A stretch of 22,457 nucleotides of DNA. It comes from a virus. Both the position numbers and the translations under genes were made by a program. Location of the stretch: positions 1 to 22,457 of IMG/VR virus record IMGVR_UViG_3300009163_003429. One strand, 5' to 3'. Below the pieces are notes generated by a model. That model was not told the origin of the DNA. It did no database searches and saw only the letters and a list, made by a program, of their open reading frames with translations. Within the stretch, counting starts at the first letter, position 1; each line of letters begins with the position of its first letter. Positions 1 to 5,619 of this stretch are shown here, piece after piece.

Positions 1-153
1 CTTGTGGCCGGGAACGAGCCGAAACGCAAAGTCAACCAGTTGTCATCAACCGTCGAGAAGCTCAGGGTGTTGCAGCGCGACATGCAGGAGTCAATCAACG
101 GAATCAAGCATCTGGGGAATCGAGACATGCAACATGCTATACATGGCGTTTGA
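1..153 (+). CDS. 3' end of an unknown gene (partial)
   Basis: The frame beginning at base 1 is open to a TGA at 151-153, giving the last 50 residues of a protein whose start lies outside the window. The visible part is highly charged and looks like an amphipathic helix or coiled coil (EKLRVLQRDMQESINGIKHL). It is preferred over the overlapping frame starting at base 5, whose translation is rich in Ser and Cys and unlike a folded protein. A 15-bp palindrome (198-212) and an intrinsic terminator (217-246) follow, as expected behind the last gene of a transcript. The function cannot be named from this fragment. Confidence 0.55.
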   Translation, partial: LVAGNEPKRKVNQLSSTVEKLRVLQRDMQESINGIKHLGNRDMQHAIHGV

Positions 154-197
154 CACAAAGCCGAATTTTCCGATCATCTTGCGCAAAATCGCTGTCA

Positions 198-212
198 AGG
201 CGTAGTACGCCT
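198..212. repeat. 15-bp perfect palindrome (possible operator)
   Basis: AGGCGTA at 198-204 and its reverse complement TACGCCT at 206-212 flank a single central G. The odd-centred symmetry is typical of a dimeric repressor site, but no promoter elements surround it convincingly. It may be an operator or simply part of the 3' structure ahead of the terminator. Confidence 0.35.
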
Positions 213-216
213 CTTC

Positions 217-253
217 ATGACCATGCTCACAATGGAGCGTGGTCATTTTGTTT
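217..253 (+). terminator. intrinsic terminator upstream of the lysozyme gene
   Basis: ATGACCA(T)GCTC at 217-228 pairs with GAGC(G)TGGTCAT at 235-246 around an ACAATG loop, giving an 11-bp stem with one T-G pair. It is followed at once by TTTTGTTT. This is a textbook rho-independent terminator for the gene ending at 153. An ATG at 217 in the lysozyme frame lies inside this hairpin, which argues against it as the real start. Confidence 0.7.
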
Positions 254-276
254 CGGCACGAAAAAAGGAGAAGATG

Positions 277-846
277 ATGGACAAGCGAAATGTCTATGAA
301 CCTATTGCCCGTGATGCTGCACGCACGTATAACGTGAATGAATGCATCATTGTGGAGATGGTTACGCAAGAAAGTTCATGGAACCCGACGGCTGTTAATG
401 GCCCTCATGTTGGATTGGCGCAGATCGATCCCTCATTCCATGATGTGAACCCGAATGATCCGATTGCATCCCTGTGGTATCTGGCGAAATTGATGCGGTC
501 GTATCTGGATAAGTACAATGATAGATATGACCTGTCATTGGCAGCGTATAACTGGGGTGGATCAAGCCTTGATTCCAACAACTGGATCGTTCCTTCCTCG
601 ATACGCTATTCGTATGTCAATCCGATCATGACAAAAGCCTCGATGTGTGTCATAAGCACGCCTACTGCAACCATGACTGCGACAGAGACAGTTATCCCGA
701 CATCTACCTCGACACCTCCCATCTCGTTGATGGCAACTCCAACTCCCTATCCATATGAAGGACTGGGATCAAGCACTCCGACTGATTACGCAACGCCGAT
801 GTTCATGTTGCTGCCATTGCTATGGGCAGTGATTCGACGGCAATAA
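277..846 (+). CDS. lytic transglycosylase (SLT/lysozyme-like) with Thr/Pro stalk and C-terminal hydrophobic tail
   Basis: The 189-residue product is probably a peptidoglycan-cleaving enzyme. Residues 5-115 resemble the SLT/goose-lysozyme fold: the catalytic Glu is in QESSWNP (Glu32), followed by GLAQIDP (46-52) and an AAYN motif (89-92), the usual order in this family. Residues 125-172 are a Thr/Pro/Ser-rich linker. The last 16 residues are hydrophobic (MFMLLPLLWAVI) and end in RRQ, like a membrane tail anchor. No N-terminal signal peptide is visible. The start is ATG 277, six bases after AAGGAG (265-270); ATG 274 is too close and ATG 217 lies in a terminator. It stands alone between a terminator and a hairpin-promoter, so it could serve lysis, or cell-wall penetration if it is packaged in the virion. 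The family is confident; the role is inferred. Confidence 0.85.
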   Translation: MDKRNVYEPIARDAARTYNVNECIIVEMVTQESSWNPTAVNGPHVGLAQIDPSFHDVNPNDPIASLWYLAKLMRSYLDKYNDRYDLSLAAYNWGGSSLDSNNWIVPSSIRYSYVNPIMTKASMCVISTPTATMTATETVIPTSTSTPPISLMATPTPYPYEGLGSSTPTDYATPMFMLLPLLWAVIRRQ

Positions 847-849
847 TCA

Positions 850-880
850 ATTCGGGGCAATTTTGGGAATTGCCCCGAAT
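850..880 (+). repeat. perfect 13-bp-stem hairpin behind the lysozyme gene
   Basis: ATTCGGGGCAATT at 850-862 is exactly complementary to AATTGCCCCGAAT at 868-880 around a TTGGG loop. It begins four bases after the stop codon, so it probably ends or stabilises the lysozyme transcript. It lacks a run of T (CCCC follows), so it is not a standard rho-independent terminator. The next -35 box starts 4 nt downstream. Confidence 0.7.
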
Positions 881-884
881 CCCC

Positions 885-914
885 TTGACAAACGGTACCG
901 CTACCGTTCATGCT
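885..914 (+). promoter_or_regulatory. promoter P1 with operator palindrome
   Basis: A consensus -35 TTGACA is at 885-890. With an 18-bp spacer the -10 would be CATGCT (909-914), a weak match. The spacer is almost entirely a perfect inverted repeat, AACGGTA-CCGC-TACCGTT (891-908), placed where a bound protein would block RNA polymerase. The same ACCGT half-site lies in the spacers at 1879 and 3929. It would drive the two genes at 965-1842. Confidence 0.55.
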
Positions 915-964
915 TGTCTTGTCGCTTCGAAAACACATCGGAGACGCATTGAAAGGAGAGGCAA

Positions 965-1519
965 ATGCCTTGTCACGACATTCTTGTTGCAACCAAGATC
1001 AAGGAAGCAACTTTGGAGCGCATCTTTGCTACTGAGTCCATGTGGAAATATTGGCAGCAATCTACAGGGCTGATTGTTCCACAAGCATTTTCTGCATCAG
1101 TAGGGGCCAACAACGCATTGATGTTGACGGGTTTCTATTCTGTTGGTCAGTCCGTGCAGGATGCCGTCTCTGAGCGGTATCAGCAAACCTACGTTGCACA
1201 GCAGATTTTCGCTGGTTTGGCTGCTGATGGTTACGAGATGCATGCCGATGTCTCTCCTGAGCATGAGAACACATGGGTGATTACCGCCCGTGATGTTGCG
1301 AGGAATGCAACCATTGGTGTGACCGTGTTCAAGGATTTGTCATTTGAGATTGATTTCCTTGATGCATTGCACGATGATTCGGTGTGGCTCGCTGGCGGCG
1401 AATTTGGCAGGGTTCTGGAATACCTGAAGATCATGGGTCTGTCAGTCGAGATCATCAAGCAGGATATCGATGATGAGGCGCGTCGTCAGATCATGGAGAG
1501 CGCAGGTGTGTTGGCATGA
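965..1519 (+). CDS. unknown protein, 184 aa
   Basis: I do not recognise this family. The start is ATG 965, six bases after a strong AAGGAG (953-958), so the gene is certainly translated. The 184-residue product is soluble and acidic, with no membrane segment or signal peptide. Residues 68-125 look like a mixed alpha/beta domain and the C-terminal third is mostly helical (a stretch around GEFGRVLEYLKIMGLSVEII, then IDDEARRQIMES). The next gene begins in its stop region (ATGA overlap), so the two form a pair, transcribed from promoter P1. Standing just before an AAA ATPase it could be an accessory to that machine, but nothing in the sequence proves it. Confidence 0.75.
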   Translation: MPCHDILVATKIKEATLERIFATESMWKYWQQSTGLIVPQAFSASVGANNALMLTGFYSVGQSVQDAVSERYQQTYVAQQIFAGLAADGYEMHADVSPEHENTWVITARDVARNATIGVTVFKDLSFEIDFLDALHDDSVWLAGGEFGRVLEYLKIMGLSVEIIKQDIDDEARRQIMESAGVLA

Positions 1520-1842
1520 TCTTCTGCGAATCTGACGATCCAGAGTACGCACGATACAGCGTTACTGTGTCCATGACTGGGTGCCTCGCAGATTCCATGT
1601 CAGGGGCACTCACCCTCAAGGATGCCGTGGCAATTGCCAAGGAATACAAGGCTTCGTATCGGGATGCATGGGAATACCACTACGATGACGAAAAGAAGAA
1701 GGATGTTCGTAATCCATACTTCAAGGTATCAGGCAATCCACGTACTGGGTACGCTATCCAGTATGCCCAATATGGAGTGGTCCATGTTTCCATCAATGAC
1801 ATTCGCAGCGAGCGCATTCGCATGGATGATTTTTGGGACTAG
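1516..1842 (+). CDS. unknown protein, 108 aa
   Basis: ATG 1516 overlaps the TGA of the previous gene (ATGA), indicating translational coupling; no strong Shine-Dalgarno precedes it. The 108-residue product is soluble, with a charged helix (YHYDDEKKKDVRN, around 55-67) between two segments that look like beta-strands (SVTVSM near the start and GYAIQYAQYGVVHVSI near 78-93). I cannot assign a family. Its coupling to the 184-residue protein implies that the two act together or are needed in equal amounts. A separate promoter (P2) follows before the AAA ATPase. Confidence 0.7.
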   Translation: MIFCESDDPEYARYSVTVSMTGCLADSMSGALTLKDAVAIAKEYKASYRDAWEYHYDDEKKKDVRNPYFKVSGNPRTGYAIQYAQYGVVHVSINDIRSERIRMDDFWD

Positions 1843-1844
1843 AT

Positions 1845-1862
1845 CGTAACGCTGTCGTAACG
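1845..1862. repeat. two CGTAACG direct repeats, 11 bp apart
   Basis: CGTAACG occurs at 1845-1851 and 1856-1862, a period of 11 bp or about one helical turn, just upstream of promoter P2. This spacing suits cooperative binding of a regulator to one DNA face. Confidence 0.4.
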
Positions 1863-1901
1863 GTGCTGTCCCTTGACATGGGCGGCACCGTCTGCGACGA
1901 T
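1860..1901 (+). promoter_or_regulatory. promoter P2 inside an inverted repeat
   Basis: The -35 TTGACA (1873-1878) forms the loop of an imperfect inverted repeat: ACGGTGC at 1860-1866 pairs with GCACCGT at 1885-1891, and CCC (1870-1872) with GGG (1880-1882). With a 17-bp spacer the -10 is GACGAT (1896-1901) preceded by TGC, an extended -10 form. The spacer carries GGCACCGTCTG, nearly the same as GGAACCGTCTG in P3. It would drive the AAA ATPase gene. Confidence 0.5.
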
Positions 1902-1958
1902 ATGGCCACAAGTGATTGATGGCTAACCGATCACTCAACGATCAACAGGGAGATGAAA

Positions 1959-3908
1959 ATGGCAATGCAATTGTCCAGCAACAAACCAGTCTCACCAGAA
2001 TGGCTGACAAATGTCTTGATCAAGTACCAGACCGGCGAGGGGCATGCGTTTCTTCTTTCAGGTGCTGGCAATCACGACATTGACGCTCTTACCTACACGG
2101 TTCACGCCAACCTCTGGCATGTCTTTGGAAGCCATAGCCTTCCCACGGGAGAAACGAAGCGCCCCAAACTGGATTTTGACATTGTTGTGCGCTATGACCG
2201 GTTCGAAGGCTTTCGTTTCATCGGAACCAATCGTGAGAATGAGCGCAAGATTTTCAAGCAGATTGTGGAACGCGCTGGCAGTCCAGCATCAAGCGGTGGT
2301 GGTATCGGTGGTATCAGGGGTGGAATATCCAGTCCGAACGCAACGGAAGGCGCAGATATTCTTGATCGCTCCAAGAACCCTGCGTCAGCAATTGGACTGA
2401 TCAAGACCGCTCTTGCTCAAACCGATTACCGTATTTGCTTGATCATTGATGAATTTCAATCTATTTGTCCACGTGGCGACTGGGACAAGTTTGGCGAAAA
2501 CCAGATGAATGCGATCATTGCATTCCGCACATGGGGACTCGACTACGAGAACATTGGTGGACATGGTTCTGCATGGCGCAACAAGGGCAACAAGATCGGG
2601 CATCTGATCTTTGGCATTGCCGATGACCGCTCAGAAGTGCATTCCATCTTTTCACGCGGACGTTCCCAATCGGGATGGATTCCCGTCAACATCGGCTTTC
2701 CGACGTATCCGGAGCGCCTGTACTTCATCCAGAACAAGTTCCTTACTCCTGAGTATCTGGAGCGTGTTGACATTGATTTTGGCGAATCCGTGCCGGAAGC
2801 GGAATACTCGTTCTGGCTTGCCAAGGCTACTGGTGGCTTGAGTATCAGGTCAATTGAAGACATGATGCTTGTTGGCGAATTGCGTCGTGTCCTTACTCGC
2901 GATGACATTCAGACACGAATCAACAACACCATTTCGGAGCAATTCTCAGGTTCCGGCGGATCGGATTACTTGCAAGTGATCAATCCTTCAAGGGGTCTTG
3001 ATGGTTATGGAGTGCCAAAGTATTTGGCTTCAGAGTTGCAATTTTTCCTGCGCCGTTTTCAGCAGGGAAAACTTCGCAACAGCAACATGCTCATGGCCGG
3101 ACCTCCCGGCACTGGCAAATCGGTCATTGCGAATGCATTGGCTTTTGAGCTGGGCTACAAGTGCGTCCAGTGGAGCCCTGCGCTTACCCAATCCAAGTGG
3201 GTAGGCGAAACAGAGCAGCAACTGCAGAAGGTGTTGAACTGGGTTGAGGCAAATCTTCCCTGTGCCCTCTTTGTTGACGAAATCGACGTGGCAATGACTT
3301 CACGCGACGGTGGAGCAGTTGACACCAGTGGTGTTGGCTCCAAGATGCTGTCGATCCTGATGCCATGGTTGGAGCAGGATCACATCAAGGGACAGTTGCT
3401 GTTCATTGCTGCCACGAATCGTCCAGACAACATTGATGCGGCATTGAAGCGTCGCCTTCAGACTGTCATTCCGGTTCTCCCTCCTTCCAGTGCAGAGGAA
3501 CGTTCCGAAGTCATTCGCAACATCTTGCTTCGTGAGCAGAATGTCGCTTCCGTCAATGACTCTGACATTCCGGCGGAGGTTTGCGATGATGCCGTGAGTG
3601 GCTGGTACACACAGGCAAACTTGTCCATCCTCGTTGACCGTGCTGCCACAATTGCCGCCCGTGATGGCGCAGACATTGATGCCGATATTGCTGGCTACCT
3701 GCGTCGTGCAGCGGCAACCTATCGGGTTGATACGACCCGTACTGAGGCCATGTCGTATCTAGCTGCTGCTCAGGCGAGCAATACCGAATTGCTTCCGCCC
3801 GGTTTTGTGGTCAAGTCCGAGCGTGACGCCAAGCGTGTCCTGAAGGAAGCCGAATCTCCCGCGGATGAGGATTATTCGGTAGGACCAAGTGGGCGAGGTG
3901 GCCGGTAA
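1959..3908 (+). CDS. AAA+ ATPase with two ATPase modules, the first degenerate
   Basis: The 649-residue protein is an ATP-driven remodelling or unfolding machine by fold; its substrate is unknown. The C-terminal module has Walker A GPPGTGKS (381-388), Walker B CALFVDEID (435-443) and a sensor-1 segment ATNRPDNID (485-492) followed by KRR (497-499), as in FtsH/Cdc48-type AAA proteins. The N-terminal half repeats the outline (LIIDEFQSI near 161-169 resembles a Walker B) but has no P-loop, so it is probably an inactive AAA module. A Gly-rich segment lies at 112-123. ATG 1959 is chosen because AGGGAG (1947-1952) lies six bases upstream; ATG 1953 abuts that site. It has its own promoter P2, and the 513-residue gene behind it has P3, so the two may be partners under common control. 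Confidence 0.9.
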   Translation: MAMQLSSNKPVSPEWLTNVLIKYQTGEGHAFLLSGAGNHDIDALTYTVHANLWHVFGSHSLPTGETKRPKLDFDIVVRYDRFEGFRFIGTNRENERKIFKQIVERAGSPASSGGGIGGIRGGISSPNATEGADILDRSKNPASAIGLIKTALAQTDYRICLIIDEFQSICPRGDWDKFGENQMNAIIAFRTWGLDYENIGGHGSAWRNKGNKIGHLIFGIADDRSEVHSIFSRGRSQSGWIPVNIGFPTYPERLYFIQNKFLTPEYLERVDIDFGESVPEAEYSFWLAKATGGLSIRSIEDMMLVGELRRVLTRDDIQTRINNTISEQFSGSGGSDYLQVINPSRGLDGYGVPKYLASELQFFLRRFQQGKLRNSNMLMAGPPGTGKSVIANALAFELGYKCVQWSPALTQSKWVGETEQQLQKVLNWVEANLPCALFVDEIDVAMTSRDGGAVDTSGVGSKMLSILMPWLEQDHIKGQLLFIAATNRPDNIDAALKRRLQTVIPVLPPSSAEERSEVIRNILLREQNVASVNDSDIPAEVCDDAVSGWYTQANLSILVDRAATIAARDGADIDADIAGYLRRAAATYRVDTTRTEAMSYLAAAQASNTELLPPGFVVKSERDAKRVLKEAESPADEDYSVGPSGRGGR

Positions 3909-3918
3909 ATCCGGCCAC
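3898..3918 (+). repeat. perfect hairpin across the stop codon of the ATPase gene
   Basis: GTGGCCGG (3898-3905) and CCGGCCAC (3911-3918) form a perfect 8-bp GC-rich stem whose loop TAAAT contains the stop codon. No T-run follows. As at 850-880, a TTGACA box begins exactly 4 nt downstream. Confidence 0.7.
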
Positions 3919-3922
3919 ACTA

Positions 3923-3952
3923 TTGACAAAAGACGGAACCGTCTGATACAAA
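3923..3952 (+). promoter_or_regulatory. promoter P3 with operator palindrome
   Basis: The -35 is TTGACA (3923-3928). The -10 is TACAAA (3947-3952) with an 18-bp spacer and a TGA just before it, close to an extended -10; ATACAA with a 17-bp spacer is the alternative. The spacer holds the perfect palindrome AGACGG-AA-CCGTCT (3931-3944), likely bound by the same regulator as P1 and P2. Confidence 0.6.
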
Positions 3953-3971
3953 TTGCGTGGAGGAAAATATC

Positions 3972-5513
3972 GTGACTGTTATCACCCCGGATGATGTTGC
4001 TGGCAGCGAGATTGTTCAAAAGATTAGTACTCAGGTGTCTCCTCGGGAACTCAAGATGGATATGGCGCAGATTTTCCAAAGGGGCGTCATGGCCAAGGTG
4101 CGAATTGGAGCCGAGCGATTCAATTGGTCATTGAAGTTGGCTGATCTTGGCATTGTTCCTACTCGCGACAAGAATCGGAACGAGGTTCGTAGCGCATTCG
4201 ATGCAGTCTTGCCCAACAAGCAGCGTTGCTCGTTGTTGCCAAAAGACCAGATGTATTACTTCGACGAGACAGGCACTCGCAAGGACATTCCCTATCCTGA
4301 ACAAACTGAGCGAGAAATCAGGGTGCTGTTTCCTACACGCTACATCGACGTTGATGGATACTCGCGCAAGCCCGACATGCCACGAGGAGCGACATGGCTG
4401 GCTATTCCGTTGAACGGAATGACCTTTATTCCCATTCAAGCGTGGAGCAAGTGGCACGATCAGGTCAAGGAAGCAGAACGCAATCACTTTGCTGCCGCTC
4501 AGATCATTGTCGACAATTATGATCGACTGAAGGCCGCATCGATTAGGCATTACATGCGAATTTCGCTTGATGTCTACAATCGCCTCAAGCAGACCGCTCC
4601 TGAGATGTTGCAGACGACGGTTACGGTCACCGCCACGAATGCGGCGTTTTACAATGCCGAACCCGGATCAAGTGTTGCTACACTTGTCTCTCCTCTGGTT
4701 TGGATGCGTCGCTGGAAACGTGCAATCTTGGCAGCATGGCCAAGCAAGGAAGAGATCATGCGCAAGTACCGAGTCGAACCCAGTTACTACTGGGCACCCA
4801 AGATGGATTCCGAAGTCAATGATTGGGTCGACAATGAGGAAAAGGAATGGGAAAACGACCTCATTGCTGAGGCGCAAGACATCATGCTGTATCGATCCAT
4901 CCGGCAGGAAGTCATGGCCACCAAGTCTTCACAGGCGCATGAACTTGCTTCCAACTACATCAGGACCATTCTTGAGCGTGTGGAAATGGTTTTCATTGGT
5001 TTCATGAAAACCATTGAGTCTGATGGACGAGGTGCGACAGCGAGGCAGATTGGCCACATTGTCGAAGTCCTTAACATGGTGAAAGTTTTGGGCACCAATG
5101 TTAATGGACTTGACAACATCATGCGCCATGTTGAGCGCATTGAGGCATATTTGGACGATTCGTCTGATGCAATTATGGGAAATGCGGGAAACAAGGCCAA
5201 GAAGAGCGCATTGCTCGACATGGGCACCAATCTTCCTGAAATCCTGACACGCACGCTTGAGATCATGCGACATGAGGCAGAGTCGCTTATCGGGCAGGAT
5301 GCACGACGCACGGCGTTTTCGGATGATGATCCGTATGAACTGCTTGCATTGATCCGCTCGAACGGATCGCCGGAGAGCGAGCAGCGTCGCATTTCTTCCA
5401 GTCCGGACGAGGACGCAGAGATCGAAGAGACAATTGCTCCGGTCATGGTGCCGATTGTCGAGTATACTGTAGCCGAGAGCGATAGCCTCGGGTCTGGGCG
5501 ACGCCACATCTAG
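3972..5513 (+). CDS. unknown protein, 513 aa, largely helical, next to the AAA ATPase
   Basis: I do not recognise this family. GTG 3972 is taken as start because GGAGG (3959-3963) lies eight bases upstream; the GTG at 3957 overlaps that site. The 513-residue product has no convincing membrane segment. Residues 30-165 look mixed alpha/beta, with beta-like stretches such as GATWLAIPLNGMTFIPI. From about 170 to 440 it is mainly long amphipathic helices, with several Met- and Glu-rich segments. The last 60 residues are acidic and Ser-rich and probably disordered. It follows the AAA ATPase but has its own operator-promoter P3, which suggests a functional link with independent dosage. A substrate adaptor or scaffold for the ATPase is one possibility; there is no motif that proves it. 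Confidence 0.8.
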   Translation: MTVITPDDVAGSEIVQKISTQVSPRELKMDMAQIFQRGVMAKVRIGAERFNWSLKLADLGIVPTRDKNRNEVRSAFDAVLPNKQRCSLLPKDQMYYFDETGTRKDIPYPEQTEREIRVLFPTRYIDVDGYSRKPDMPRGATWLAIPLNGMTFIPIQAWSKWHDQVKEAERNHFAAAQIIVDNYDRLKAASIRHYMRISLDVYNRLKQTAPEMLQTTVTVTATNAAFYNAEPGSSVATLVSPLVWMRRWKRAILAAWPSKEEIMRKYRVEPSYYWAPKMDSEVNDWVDNEEKEWENDLIAEAQDIMLYRSIRQEVMATKSSQAHELASNYIRTILERVEMVFIGFMKTIESDGRGATARQIGHIVEVLNMVKVLGTNVNGLDNIMRHVERIEAYLDDSSDAIMGNAGNKAKKSALLDMGTNLPEILTRTLEIMRHEAESLIGQDARRTAFSDDDPYELLALIRSNGSPESEQRRISSSPDEDAEIEETIAPVMVPIVEYTVAESDSLGSGRRHI

Positions 5514-5536
5514 TCGAGAATTCGCACAGATTGCGT

Positions 5537-5598
5537 GTAGACGAGCGGTTTGCTGATCAATACCCAAACACTCATTGATCACTGACCGTCTCGTCTAC
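5537..5598. repeat. 62-bp imperfect inverted repeat upstream of the primase-helicase
   Basis: Two 25-base arms (5537-5561 and 5574-5598) flank a 12-base loop. The outer nine bases (GTAGACGAG / CTCGTCTAC) and inner eight (TGATCAAT / ATTGATCA) match perfectly, and only the middle differs, where the right arm contains GACCGTCT. The sequence GTTTATTTTT (5599-5608) follows, so it could act as a terminator for the gene ending at 5513. Its size, symmetry and position against a replication initiator gene also fit an operator or replication origin. A weak -35-like TTGATC (5575-5580) followed by ACCGTCT resembles the P2/P3 layout. The repeat is certain; its role is not. Confidence 0.7.
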
Positions 5599-5619
5599 GT
5601 TTATTTTTAGGGGATATTT

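Noticed and set aside
150-179. TTGACA at 150-155 as a promoter for the lysozyme gene
   Set aside because: No acceptable -10 follows, it overlaps the end of the previous gene, and a terminator lies between it and the lysozyme start.
217-276. Upstream ATG 217 as start of the lysozyme gene
   Set aside because: It sits inside an intrinsic terminator hairpin; the AAGGAG at 265-270 points to ATG 277.
850-880. Hairpin as a classic rho-independent terminator
   Set aside because: The stem is perfect but is followed by CCCC, not a T-run; recorded as a hairpin of uncertain role.
4929-5582. 217-aa minus-strand ORF opposite the 513-aa gene
   Set aside because: It lies almost wholly inside a well-supported plus-strand gene and its composition (many Cys, His, Arg) is that of an antisense frame.
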